Source: Stomorhina lunata (Eukaryota > Arthropoda > Insecta > Diptera > Rhiniidae). From it: DNA of 64,000 nucleotides. The notes under the pieces are model-generated. The model did not search any database, was not told where the DNA came from, and saw only the letters and a program-made list of their open reading frames with translations. Within the stretch, counting starts at the first letter, position 1. The number at the start of each line of letters is the position of its first letter. Location: assembly GCA_933228675.1 (NCBI GenBank), contig OW121743.1, positions 67,065,749-67,129,748 of the forward strand, written 5' to 3'. Of the stretch, positions 1-11,975 are shown one piece after another. Made by a program: the position numbers and the translations under genes.

Positions 1-414
1 ATCAATTTAACTCATTGAGTTTGATCGAACATCACTACGTTTAATTGATTGTGTATTCTCCTATTACTTGTTTTGCTCGATCTTTTCACTTGCCGTTGGC
101 ATGTAGAGAAGAACAAGACTTTTTGGTTTGATGCTATTTTTAGAATAGTAACAATGTTAACAACATATGTATGTAAGTAAATTACATGAAATTAAAAGCA
201 AAGGGCACGTTGCATTTACATACATTCATGTAATTTACTTACATACATATGTTGTTAACATTGTTACTATTCTAAAAATAGCATCAAACCAAAAAGTCTT
301 GTTCTTCTCTACATGCCAACGGCAAGTGAAAAGATCGAGCAAAACAAGTAATAGGAGAATACACAATCAATTAAACGTAGTGATGTTCGATCAAACTCAA
401 TGAGTTAAATTGAT
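1..414. repeat. 190-bp inverted repeat with 34-bp spacer
   Basis: Bases 1-190 are the reverse complement of 225-414 with essentially no mismatches, and 191-224 is the spacer. The right arm belongs to the element that recurs at 11549. The left arm is therefore a head-to-head second copy lacking the first 34 bases. The left arm runs to the window edge, so the palindrome probably continues upstream. It could be a real head-to-head insertion, as Penelope-like elements often show, or a fold-back assembly artefact. Confidence 0.9.
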
Positions 415-610
415 GATTATCTCTGCAATTTGACAACTCGACTGTGGTCGAGGGCGCTAAGTGCTGATGACGTCCTGTGGCGGGACAGAAATTGCAATCC
501 ACTAGCCGCGTTCAAAAATAATTTTTTCAGTTTTTCTCCATAATTTACTTTCCAATTTTCAAAATTAATAATTTGAAAATTAAAATGAAGTCAAGCCTGA
601 TGAAACCTAA
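191..610 (+). mobile_element. Hammerhead-bearing repeat element, copy 1
   Basis: This block is repeated nearly identically at 11549-11975; differences are a few substitutions and single-base indels. It begins around the motif AAAGCAAAGGGCACG, carries the hammerhead motif at 453-507, and has about 100 bp of 3' sequence that leads directly into a CTATAGAAAA satellite in both copies. No coding capacity is visible. A Penelope-like terminal repeat or a retrozyme would fit the ribozyme and the head-to-head arrangement, but no family was recognised. Confidence 0.7.
453..507 (+). ncRNA. Type I hammerhead ribozyme-like motif A, copy 1
   Basis: The core order is CTGATGA at 464-470, a stem II hairpin (GTCC 472-475 with GGAC 483-486), GAAA at 488-491, a minimal stem III (ATT 491-493 with AAT 496-498, two-base loop) and an AUC cleavage triplet at 497-499. 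Stem I closes by AGTG 460-463 with CACT 500-503 and, past an internal loop, GGC 453-455 with GCC 505-507. Predicted cleavage follows base 499. The odd point is a C471-A487 mismatch where hammerheads normally have a G-C pair; this may weaken activity. A separate perfect 6-bp hairpin sits just upstream at 437-452. The fold is seen in sequence; activity is inferred. Confidence 0.65.
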
Positions 611-945
611 TTTTTCAAAAATATTTTTCTATAGAAAATTTTTTGACAAAAATATTTTTCTATAGAAAATTTTTTGCCAAAAATGTTTTTCTACAGAAAA
701 TTTTTTGACAAAAATATTTTGCTATAAAAAATTTTTTGACAAAAATATTTTTCTATAGAAAATTTTTTGACAAAAATATTTTTCTATAGAAAATTAATTT
801 ACAAAAATATTTTTCTATAGAAAATTTTTTGACAAAAATATTTTTCTATAGACAATTTTTTGACAAAAATATTTTTCTATATAAAACTTTTGGACAAAAA
901 TATTTTTCTATAGAAAATTTTTTGTCAAAAATATTTTTCTATCAA
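606..945 (+). repeat. 31-bp satellite, CTATAGAAAATTTTTTGAC type
   Basis: About ten tandem units of roughly 31 bp built on TTTTTCTATAGAAAA followed by TTTTTTGACAAAAATA. It joins the hammerhead-bearing element on the left and passes into the 33-bp array on the right. The palindromic CTATAG core is shared with most other satellites in this window. Confidence 0.9.
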
Positions 946-2421
946 AAAGTTGACGATAGGAAGACATTTCTATATAGAAAAGTTGACGATATTAAGACAT
1001 TTTTATATAGAAAAGTTGACGATAGGAAGACAATTCTATATAGAAAAGTTGACGATAGGAAGACATTTCTATATAGAAAAGTTGACGATAGGAAGACATT
1101 TCTATATAGAAAAGTTGACGATAGGAAAACATTTCTATATAGAAAAGTTGACGATAGGAAAACATTTCTATATAGAAAAGTTGACGATAGGAAGACATTT
1201 CTATATAGAAAAGTTGACGATAGGAAGACATTTCTATATAGAAAAGTTGACGATAGGAAGACATTTCTATATAGAAAAGTTGACGATAGGAAGACATTTC
1301 TATATAGAAAAGTTGACGATAGGAAGACATTTCTATATAGAAAAGTTGACGATAGGAAGACATTTCTATATAGAAAAGTTGACGATAGGAAGACATTTCT
1401 ATATAGAAAAGTTGACGATAGGAAGACATTTCTATATAGAAAAGTTGACGATAGGAAGACATTTCTATATAGAAAAGTTGACGATAGGATGACATTTCTA
1501 TATAGAAAAGTTGACGATAGGATGACATTTCTATATAGAAAAGTTGACGATACTAAGACATTTTTATATAGAAAAGTTGACGATAGGAAGACAATTCTAT
1601 ATAGAAAAGTTGACGATAGGAAGACATTTCTATATAGAAAAGTTGACGATAGGAAGACATTTCTATATAGAAAAGTTGACGATAGGAAAACATTTCTATA
1701 TAGAAAAGTTGACGATAGGAAAACATTTCTATATAGAAAAGTTGACGATAGGAAGACATTTCTATATAGAAAAGTTGACGATAGGAAGACATTTCTATAT
1801 GGAAAAGTTGACGATAGGAAGACATTTCTATATAGAAAAGTTGACGATAGGAAGACATTTCTATATAGAAAAGTTGACGATAGGAAGACATTTCTATATA
1901 GAAAAGTTGACGATAGGAAGACATTTCTATATAGAAAAGTTGACGATAGGATGACATTTCTATATAGAAAAGTTAACGATAGGAAGACATTTCTATATAG
2001 AAAAGTTGACGATAGGAAGACATTTCTGTATAGAAAAGTTGACGACAGGAAGACATTTCTATATAGAAAAGTTGACGATAGGAAGACATTTCTATATAGA
2101 AAAGTTGACGATAGGAAGACATTTCTATATAGAAAAGTTGACGATAGGAAGACATTTCTATATAGAAAAGTTGACGATACGAAGACATTTCTATATAGAA
2201 AAGTTGACGATAGGAAGACATTTTTGTATAGAAAAGTTGACGATAGGAAGACATTTCTATATAGAAAAGTTGACGATAGGAAGACATTTCTATGTCGAAA
2301 AGTTGACGACAGGAAGACATTTCTACATAGAAAAGTTGACGATAGGAAGACATTTCTATATAGAAAAGTGGACGATAGGAAAACATTTCTATATAGAAAA
2401 GTTGACGAAATTTTTTTATAG
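946..2421 (+). repeat. 33-bp satellite array, about 44 units
   Basis: Units read GTTGACGATAGGAAGACATT followed by TCTATATAGAAAA. Because 33 is a multiple of three, several frames on both strands stay open for up to 530 codons (an 11-residue repeat on the + strand). This is a repeat by-product, not a gene. Variant units (AAGACATTTTTATATAG, GGATGACA) recur in the same order near 985-1170 and 1545-1740, which suggests amplification of multi-unit blocks of about 560-570 bp. Confidence 0.95.
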
Positions 2422-3702
2422 TAAATTTTTTTAGAGGAACCTTTTGACAAAAAATTTTTTTATAAAAAAAATTATAAACATTTTTTTTAGAGAAATTTTA
2501 GTTTAAGAATTTTTTTTAATAAAATTTAAGATAAACTTGACAACTTTCAAATTGGCTGACATATCAACTAAAGGGTGTAGGGCATCATATAATCGTGATC
2601 GACCATAGCAATCTTATCTAATTTTTTCTAGTACAAAAATATTTTAAGCGGAAATTTCAAAATTACAAAAATAACAAAACCATAAATATGTTAAGATATA
2701 TAAAATGAAGTTTTTCATAAAAAAATCAATTAAACTGCTATAAAATTTGAAAATTTAATTAAAATGAAAACACACTCGTAGCTTTACTCAAACCTAATAA
2801 TTAAAAAAATAAAGCGATTTAATAAAAAACATATCTTTAGTGAAAAATAGCTATACAATTTATTTTAAAGGGGAGGTACAAATCTGTGTAAAATATGTAT
2901 ACCGGTCTTTTCGTATAAACAACTTGACGTATGAGTAACAAACTAGAGCTGCAGAACTTTTAGTTATGAAGGTCCTATTTAGACTATCTGTTTTTAAATC
3001 CAAATAAACTGTTATATTTTAAGTACTTTTTGAAGTTAAAATCTGCTATAATTATACATTTTACATGAACATTTAATTTAAATGTGCCATAAACTATTTG
3101 GAATCTCCTGAGATGTCTTATGCTCATATTATATAGTATAAACGCGGCTTTAATAAAACATTTTAACAATTTTTAATGACGAATTAAAATCACTCATTCT
3201 ACTCGTAAAGAGTGGCAAATTTGTTTTCGCATAAAAATAATTAAAATTTATTATTTTTTCCATTTACTTGTGGAAATATTTAAATATTCGAGTATGAATA
3301 TGTGTATCATTTTTTTAATTCTTATGTAATTTATTGTTGTAAAATGTAACAAAAGACACGATTAAATAAATTTAATAAGTGTTTTATTTTTCTGTATTAT
3401 AACACATTTTTATACAGTTTTTTGTTTGTTTTATGGCCGTGGGAATTTAATACAAAATTTCGTTCTTGCTCGGATTATATTTTTTTATACACAATATTTA
3501 CATATTTATCATTTAATTACAGAATTTACATAAATAAAAAAATATTTAAAAATGTTTATAAAAGTAATATACATATATTTTTTCATAATTTATATTGTTT
3601 GCATTACACCTACATAAGCTTTAATATTCCATATTAAAATTTATTACATTGGGGAACATAAAATCACTTTTTAAATGAGTCAATTTTGTTATATATAATA
3701 CA
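2422..3702. other. AT-rich sequence without a recognisable gene
   Basis: The first 100 bases are decayed satellite. The rest is AT-rich sequence with no coding pattern, RNA gene or named repeat that I can see. Confidence 0.5.
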
Positions 3703-4615
3703 AAAATATTTTTCGATAGAAAATTGTTTGAAAAAAATATTCTTCTATAGAAAATTTTTTGTCAAAAATATTTTACCAAAACAATTTTTCTATAGAAATT
3801 TCTTTCAAAAATATTTTTCTACAGAAAAAAAAAAAATCTCTATCGTCAACTTTTCTATAGAAATGTCTTTCTATCGTCAACTTTTTTATAGAAATGTTTT
3901 CCTATCGTCAACTTTTCTATAGAAATGTTTTCCTATCGTCAACTTTTCTGTAGAAATGTTTTCCTATCGTCAACTTTTCTATAGAAATGTCTTCCTATCG
4001 TCTACTTTTCTATAGAAATGTCTTCCTATCGTCAACTTTTCTATAGAAATGTCTTCCTATCGTCAACATTTCTATAGAAATGTCTTCCTATCGTCGACTT
4101 TTCTATAGAAGTGTCTTCCTATCGTCAACTTTTCTATAGAAGTGTCTTCCTATCGTCAACTTTTCTATAGAAATGTCTTCCTATCGTCAACTTTTCTATA
4201 GAAATGTCTTCCTATCGTTAACTTTTCTATAGAAATGTCTTCCTATCGTCAACTTTTCTATAGAAAAGTCTTCCTATCGTCAACTTTTCTATAGAAAAGT
4301 CTACCTATCTTCAACTTTTCTATAGAAATGTCTTGCTATCGTCAGCTATTCTATAGAAATGTCTTCTAATCGTCAACTTTTTTATAGAAATGTCTTCCCA
4401 TCGTTAACTTTTCCATAGAAATGTCTGTCTTTGGTCAACTTTTCTATAGAAATGTCTTCCTATCGTCAACTTTTCTATAGAAATGTCTTCCTATCGTCAA
4501 CTTTTCTCTAGAAATGTCTTCATTTCGTTAACTTTTCTCTAGAAATGTCTTCCTATCGTCAACTTTTTTCCAGAAGAGTTTGTCTATCTTCAACTTTTCT
4601 TAAGAAATGTCTTCT
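3703..4615 (-). repeat. 31-bp satellite array, inverted orientation
   Basis: Bases 3703-3830 hold decayed units like those at 606-945. From 3836 the 31-bp unit TCGTCAACTTTTCTATAGAA runs on the minus strand relative to the array at 946. The unit has CTATAG where the 33-bp form has CTATATAG. Divergence rises towards 4615, as expected for an array edge. Confidence 0.9.
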
Positions 4616-5339
4616 AGATGTGGTTTCCTACAATGGACAAACAGATAGAGGATTTAATTTCCATAAAGATATACACAATATTTAAGATAGCCATTATTTA
4701 AATCTGATGACAAAAGATTTCTTTTGAAATATGCTTGTTAATGTCCAATCTAATCTTCCATCTGCCATAAAAATTAAGAATTTTTGTCAAAAATAAAATT
4801 TCTAAAATGTTTATATGTGATCGTTTAGACCTTTTTGACTCAAAGTTATTTATTAATATATCAAGTGAAGAATAACAATAACCAGGTGTTGTCTTGCCCT
4901 CTATAAATTTTTAAATTGTAATAAAATTAAAACTATAAATTCCAAAGATATTTAATTTTTGTGATATTTTCCGCAATAAATTTTGAGTTGTTTATGTTAA
5001 ACTTTAAGAGAATGGGCTTTGGGAAAGCACAATAAAATATTAAATCACACCCACTTATTATACGAGTAGCAATATACAAACACTCTGACAAACACTTAAA
5101 AGATATTTATTTACAATCTCTTAATCATAAAATTCAAATACAAAATGTTTTGCGTAAACTAATTTATATCGTTTGGATGGAAAAGAAAGTGTGCCACCAG
5201 TTTGTGTGAGAAAATCTAAAATAAGAAGGCAAATATGTTATAAGACTCATAAAATTAAGAACAAAATTTGAAAATAAATTATCTTGGATTTATAGAGATT
5301 TAAAAAACTACACTGGGCAACAAATTTTTTGATATCGTA
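4616..5339. other. AT-rich spacer between satellite arrays
   Basis: No gene, RNA or named repeat is visible. It separates two arrays of the same satellite in the same orientation. Confidence 0.5.
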
Positions 5340-6780
5340 AACTTTTCCACATACAAATGAGTTACTATTGTCTTAACTTTTATATATAGAAATATTTGCT
5401 AACGTCAACTTTTCTATACAGAAATGACTTCCTAACGTCAACTTTTCTATATAGAAATGTCTTCCTATCGTCAATTTTTCCATATAGAAATGTCTTCCTA
5501 TCGTCAACTTTTCTATATAGAAATGTCTTCCTATCGTCAACTTTTCTATATAGAAATGTCTTCCTATCGTCAACTTTTCTATATAGAAATGTCTTCCTAT
5601 CGTCAACTTTTCTATATAGAAATGTCTTCCTATCGTCAACTTTTCTATATAGAAATGTCTTCCTATCGTCAACTTTTCTATATAGAAATGTCTTCCTATC
5701 GTCAACTTTTCTATATAGAAATGTCTTCCTATCGTCAACTTTTCTATATAGAAATGTCTTCCTATCGTCAACTTTTCTATATAGAAATGTCTTCCTATCG
5801 TCAACTTTTCTATATAGAAATGTCTTCCTATCGTCAACTTTTCTATATAGAAATGTCTTCCTATCGTCAACTTTTCTATATAGAAATGTCTTCCTATCGT
5901 CAACTTTTCTATATAGAAATGTCTTCCTATCGTCAACTTTTCTATATAGAAATGTCTTCCTATCGTCAACTTTTCTATATAGAAATGTCTTCCTATCGTC
6001 AACTTTTCTGTATAGAAATGTCTTCCTATCGTCAACTTTTCTATATAGAAATGTCTTCCTATCGTCAACTTTTCTATATAGAAATGTCTTCCTATCGTCA
6101 ACTGTTCTATATAGAAATGTCTTCCTATCGTCAACTTTTCTATAGAAATGTCTTCCTATCGTCAACTTTTCTATATAGAAATGTCTTCCTATCGTCAACT
6201 TTTCTATATAGAAATGTCTTCCTATCGTCAACTTTTCTATATAGAAATGTCTTCCTATCGTCAACTTTTCTATATAGAAATGTCTTCCTATCGTCAACTT
6301 TTCTATATAGAAATGTCTTCCTATCGTCAACTTTTCTATATAGAAATGTCTTCCTATCGTCAACTTTTCTATATAGAAATGTTTTCCTATCGTCAACTTT
6401 TCTATATAGAAATGTCTTCCTATCGTCAACTTTTCTATAGAAATGTCTTCCTATCGTCAACTTTTCTAAAGAAATGTCTTCCTATCGTCAACTTTTCTAT
6501 AGAAATGTCTTCCTATCGTCAACTTTTCTATAGAAATGTCTTCCTATCGTCAACTTTTCTATAGAAATGTCTTCCTATCGTCAACTTTTCTATAAAAATG
6601 TCTTCCTATCGTCAACTTTTCTATAGAAATGTCTTCCTATCGTCAACTTTTCTATAGAAATGTCTTCCTATTGTCAACTTTTCTATATAGAAATGTCTTC
6701 CTATCGTCAACTTTTCTATATAGAGATGTCTTCCTATCGTTAACTTTACTATAGAAATGTCTTCCAGTTTCAATTTTTCT
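5340..6780 (-). repeat. 33/31-bp satellite array, about 43 units, inverted
   Basis: 33-bp units with CTATATAG occupy about 5395-6130 and 6150-6430. 31-bp units with CTATAG occupy most of 6430-6690, with a single 31-bp unit near 6130-6150. The TA toggle shifts the reading frame, so the long apparent frames break where a 31-bp unit occurs. Homogeneity is high in the centre and falls at both ends. Confidence 0.95.
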
Positions 6781-7600
6781 TTCTATGGTTAACCTTTTCC
6801 TATACTATTTCCACTTTTTACCCTTTAAAATGTTATCAATATCGGTCAAATGTGCCTTATTTTTTTCTTACCAGTTTCCATCAATTTATTTTATATTTTC
6901 GTTTTTGAATCGGTTTCAATTACAAGTACCAATTGATGCCTATTACTTTGAGTTCATTCAATATGTGTTCAATTTCATCTCTATTTGTTTCTGTCAATAG
7001 CAACATTGACGTGTTTTATTTTCCATTACCTGACAGGTCATCAAATTTTATAATAGAAATGTCCTTCCTAACATATTGATAAAACTACCGAAAATACATG
7101 GAAAGACAACACAAATGAACCAATAAAACTACAATTCAAGTACTATTTTTATGCTGGTACTTATTCGGTACTTTTTCTATTCACCTTTTTTCATTCATTG
7201 ACCTCAACCACTCACTTCACAGGTTTGTTCACATTTGTGTGTTAATTTTTGGTTTTCGTTAAGGACTTAGAATTCATGTGACAAAACAATTTTTATTTAT
7301 GTGTAGGAAATTTAAATTGTGTCACAATTTAAGCGAAATAGGACTAGAAAAGTAAGGACTTTAGTGTAAATAAAAATGATATAGCAAATTTGTGGTTACA
7401 GCAGAAGCGACGACCACACAACATCGGTAGTATTATACAACATAATACAACAATTGTAAAAAATAACACGTTAGCATTTAATAGACAACATTTTATAGCA
7501 GTTAACAAGCCCCATGTATGTCGTATACATTTCTATTACAATCTTTTTAAAAGTATTTTCAAATCAGATAATGTGTGAAGGTGACCAACTCACGTCCTCA
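6781..7600. other. AT-rich spacer without a recognisable gene
   Basis: No coding or RNA gene signal. Frames of 60-70 codons here look like chance in AT-rich DNA. Confidence 0.5.
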
Positions 7601-9236
7601 TTGGAAGACATTTCTATAGAAAAGTTGACGATAGGAAGACTTTTCTATAGAAAAGTTGAATATAGGAAGACTTTTCTATAGAAAAGTTGACGATAGAAAG
7701 ACATTTCTATAGAAAAGTTGATGATAGGAAGACATTTCTATAGAAAAGTTGACGATAGGAAGACATTTCTATAGAAAAGTTGATGATAGGAAGACATTTC
7801 TATAGAAAAGTTAACGATAGGAAGACATTTCTATAGAAAAGTTAGTGATAGGAAGACATTTCTATAGAAAAGTTGACGATAGGAAGACATTTCTATAGAA
7901 AAGTTGACGATAGAAAGACATTTCTATAGAAAAGTTGATGATAGAAAGACATTTCTATAGAAAAGTTGACGATAGGAAGACATTTCTATAGAAAAGTTGA
8001 TGATAGGAAGACATTTCTATAGAAAAGTTGACGATAGGAAGACATTTCTATAGAAAAGTTGACGACAGGAAGACATTTCTATAGAAAAGTTGACGATAGC
8101 AAGACATTTCTATAGAAAAGTTGACGATACGAAGCCATTCCTATAGAAAAGTTGACGATAGGAAGACATTTTTATAGAAAAGTTGACGATAGGAAGACAT
8201 TTCTATACAGAAAAGTTGACGATAGGAAAACATTTCTATACAGAAAAGTTGACGATAGGAAGACTTTTCTATACAGAAAAGTTGATAATAAGACATTTCT
8301 ATACAGAAAAGTTGACGATAGGAAGACATTTCTATACAGAAAAGTTGACGATAGGAATACATTTCTATAGGATAGGAAGACATTTCTATAGAAAAGTTGA
8401 CGATGGGAAGACATTTCTATAAAAAAGTTGAAGATAGGAAGACATTTCTATAGAAAAGTTGACGATAGGAAGACATTTCTATAGAAAAGTTGACGATAGG
8501 AAGACATTTCTATAGAAAAGTTGAAGATAGGTAGACTTTTCTATAGAAAAGTTGAAAATAGAAAGACTTTTATATAGAAAAGTTGAAGATAGGTAGACTT
8601 TTCTATAGAAAAGTTGAAGATAGGAAGACTTTTCTATAGAAAAGTTGAAGATAGGAAGACTTTTCTATTAACAAGTTAAAGATAGTAAGACTTTTCTATA
8701 GAAAAATTTAAGATAGGTAGACTTTTCTATAGAAAAGTTGAAAATAGAAAGACTTTTCTACAGAAAAGTTGAAGATGGGAAGACTTTTCTGTAGAAAAGT
8801 TGAAGATGGGAAGACTTTTCTATAGAAAATGTGAAGACAGGAAGACTTTTCTATAGAAATATTGAAGATAGGAAGACTTTGCTGAAGAAAAGTTGAAGAT
8901 GGGAAGACTTTTCTATAGAAAAGTTAAAGATTGGAAATTTTTTTATAGAAAGGTTCAAGATAGGAAGACTTTTCTATCAAAAAGACTTTTCTATAGGAAA
9001 GTTGAAGATAGGAAGACTTTGCTATAGAAAAGTTGAAGATGGGAAGATTTTTCTATAGAAAGGTGAAGATTAGAAGACTTTTCTATAGAAAAGTTGAAGA
9101 TCGGAAGACTTTTTGATAAAAAATTGGAATTTAGGAAGACTTTTCTATAGAAAAGTTGAAGATAGGAAGACTTTTCTTTTGAAAAGTTGAAGATAGGACG
9201 ACTTTTCTTTATAGAAAAGTTAAGATGATAGGAAGA
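7601..9236 (+). repeat. 31-bp satellite array, about 52 units, direct orientation
   Basis: 31-bp units of GACGATAGGAAGACATTTCT type fill the first half, with a block of 33-bp units carrying CTATACAG at about 8200-8345. From about 8520 the units change to a subfamily reading GTTGAAGATAGGAAGACTTT. Orientation is opposite to the arrays at 3836-6780, so these two sets form a large imperfect inverted arrangement. Confidence 0.93.
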
Positions 9237-11548
9237 CAAAGTTGGTCACTCTTTGGTTTCTACTGTTTTTCCAAAATGTCGACATATGAACTCGTAAAAT
9301 TTCCATATAAGCTCTAGTATCTACTTGTACTATTGGATTTTGTCATGAATGCTATTTATTGTCTATGTATGTGGTTTTTTTTAGACAATTTTTTATGCTT
9401 TCATATACTTTTTATGCGAACATTTACCTGTAGATGTTGAAAACTTACTCATACACAAGAACACAGTTGATGACGGCTGTTATATGCTTTGTATGCAAAT
9501 TGTTTATGTATAGAATGTATAGCTTAGCATAGCATATTTACTGCAACCCCTAGCATGTAGTTGCGCTATACACAAATTTCCCAGTAATGATTTACTACAA
9601 CTGTATAGTTTCGCTGTTGCAGTATTTAGTATTTAAAGGTGCATGTTGTCTTCTTTTCAACGAGACTCTAACACTTTTCGTATGTATGTCATTGTACTGC
9701 ATGATGGGGACAGGACACCTTCTTCTTTTGTCGTGCTGATGTATGGGAATGTCATGTAATGTAATGCAATGGCATTGTTTTAGTTTAAGTTTCTCTCGTA
9801 TATGATTACAATTATCCTAGTACTGTCACATGAGGCATAAAAGGTACTTGAAGGCGCACATACTGGGTATTTTATATTTATATGTATGTTTGAGCTTACA
9901 AGACTAAACTTTTCATTACAAAACTTTTTTTTGCTTCATTTAACAAGGACTTGTTGTGTTGAGGTGCTAGTGCTTCTGCCTCTGCTGTGAAATAATAAGG
10001 ATACAAGGAACACTAGTGCTGGTATAGTCTGGTATTGTGTTACAATGCAGTTTTATTTAGCAAAATATTCTATTATTATTATTATTTTATTTAAGTTGAA
10101 TTTAGTTGTATAGGTAAAATACACACATTTATCTTAACCTACAGTTATAGTAGTTTAAAGGTAGATAACTTTTGTATACCCACATCTGTGTGTATTTATA
10201 TATAAATATATGTATCCCTCTAAGGTTTATTAATCTAACTACACATTACGATATTTCCAGTTCATTAACCTTTACAATTCTAGATATTTTATTACCTACA
10301 TTTTTCCACACTGATACCCAGTTCATTGTAGTATTATTATTCTATTTTCTATTTTATATTAAATTGTTGCCTTTTTGTTTTAGAACAACAAAATGTTGCA
10401 AACAAAATATTGTAACTATGACAGAGTCTATTATGTGTAATTGCAACAATTTTATAACAATTACTTACAGACACATTTTTCATAGAGTCATTTCTATTAT
10501 ATAGAAACGCTTTTGAAAATTTTGCCTTTATTTTACCCATGTGCTTTTAATTCTTTAATATTTAATATTTCAATTATTTACTATTATTAAAATTTTGTTA
10601 AATGTTAAATATTTTTATCTTTTCTTACAGGTATGTGGTCAATATTTATAAACAAATTTGAATAAAAATTAAATCGTAAGTAAACATTTTACGAATTGTT
10701 CAACAAACATCATTAAGATCTTTTTAATTCTTTTCCATTTTGTTGCCATATGTCCAACATCATCTTTTTTAATGCATTTTCTGAATTGGATAATTCACAA
10801 ATTTGAAATTATTTACAATAAATTATAATATACATAAAAATTATGAAATAATAAGTAAAAATATGCTATATTCCGACTATTTGATACCCTTCTCTACTGA
10901 AATCAAGTGAAACCAAGAAAAGCTTTTTTTAACTATGAGCTTAATTTTCTTATCACCGTGGAATTTTCTTGAAATTTAAGTACATTTATGTATTTCAATT
11001 CTGGCGTTATGTCCAGGAGCTAGGGTCAAATGTGAGCCAATTGTTAAGAAATTACTTTAATATACGACTACTTATCTCTGCAATCTCTTAGCAAACATTT
11101 GATTATCTTTAAATGTATAAGCGTGGCTTATGAGCAGGAGTAGGCAACCCATACCACCAGTAGCCGATGAATTTCATGTAATTTTCGTAAATACCACGAT
11201 CATTAATAAAACTCGTGAAAGTGAATATTAAAATCATTTAGTTGAAATTTTGATGTTAAGAGAGTTTGTTGGTGCCGCTTTGTTCAAGTAAATACAAAAA
11301 CAAAATACACAAGAAACGAAATCAAAATCCAATTTATAGCAACAAAATACATGGATCGAGAGAACAAAGAAATATAATATCGAACATTGTTGCCACGAAA
11401 CTATTATTTTTGTAAACATTGGGAATATTTTTGTAAATTTTGGAAATCATTTTCAAAACAGAAATAAATTCTATTGCAATATTAAATAATTGTAGATGTT
11501 TATATTTTAAATGAATTCTAAAGTTCGAATAATTAATTCCCAAATAAA
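9237..11548. other. AT-rich single-copy-like sequence
   Basis: No complete gene is visible. A short decayed fragment of the GTCY repeat family lies near 11010-11060 (agctagggtcaaatgtg). A splice-like site is listed separately at 10616-10681. Confidence 0.45.
10616..10681 (+). promoter_or_regulatory. Candidate recursive-splice (ratchet) site
   Basis: A pyrimidine-rich run ending CTTTTCTTACAG is followed directly by GTATGT, the juxtaposed 3' and 5' splice signals of a dipteran ratchet point (junction 10630/10631). A second strong 5' splice signal, GTAAGT, begins 45 bases downstream at 10676, as in recursive exons. Chance occurrence in AT-rich DNA is possible. Confidence 0.3.
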
Positions 11549-11975
11549 TAAAAGCAAAGGGCACGTTGCATTTACATACATTCATGTAATTTACTTACAT
11601 ACATATGTTGTTAACATTGTTACTATTCTAAAAATAGCATCAAACCAAAAAAGTCTTGTTCTTCTCTACATGCCAACGGCAAGTGAAAAGATCGAGTAAA
11701 ACAAGTAATAGGAGAATACACAATCAATTAAACGTAGTGATGTTCGATCAAACTCAATGAGTTAAATTGATGATTATCTCTGCAATTTGACAACTCGACT
11801 GTGGTCGAGGGCGCTAAGTGCTGATGACGTCCTGTGGCGGGACAGAAATTGCAATCCACTGAGCCGCGTTCAAAAATAATTTTTTCAGTTTTTCTCCACA
11901 ATTACTTTTCAAATTTTCAAAATTAATAATTTGAAAGTTAAATGAACTCAAGCCTGATTAAACCTAATTTTTCAA
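11549..11975 (+). mobile_element. Hammerhead-bearing repeat element, copy 2
   Basis: Near-identical to 193-610. It starts at the same internal point where the inverted repeat of copy 1 turns around, which marks the likely 5' boundary of the element. It carries hammerhead motif A at 11810-11865 and again runs directly into a CTATAGAAAA satellite. Confidence 0.75.
11810..11865 (+). ncRNA. Type I hammerhead ribozyme-like motif A, copy 2
   Basis: Same fold as 453-507: CTGATGA at 11821-11827, GAAA at 11845-11848, AUC triplet at 11854-11856. Stem I is kept (AGTG/CACT and GGC/GCC) although one side of its internal loop has gained a base (CACTGAGCC instead of CACTAGCC). The stem II C-A mismatch is also shared. 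Predicted cleavage follows base 11856. Confidence 0.65.

Noticed and set aside
597..603. Third CTGATGA hammerhead core near copy 1
   Set aside because: No stem II, nearby GAAA or stem I can be paired; the second copy reads CTGATTA at this place.
829..2450. Long open frames of 500 or more codons on both strands
   Set aside because: They coincide exactly with a 33-bp satellite; frames exist on both strands and in several phases only because 33 is divisible by three.
4704..4710. CTGATGA at 4704 and again at 60424
   Set aside because: Neither is followed by a hairpin plus GAAA, so they are chance heptamers.
5373..6564. Open frames of 250-350 codons in the inverted array
   Set aside because: Same satellite in reverse; frames change wherever a 31-bp unit replaces a 33-bp unit.
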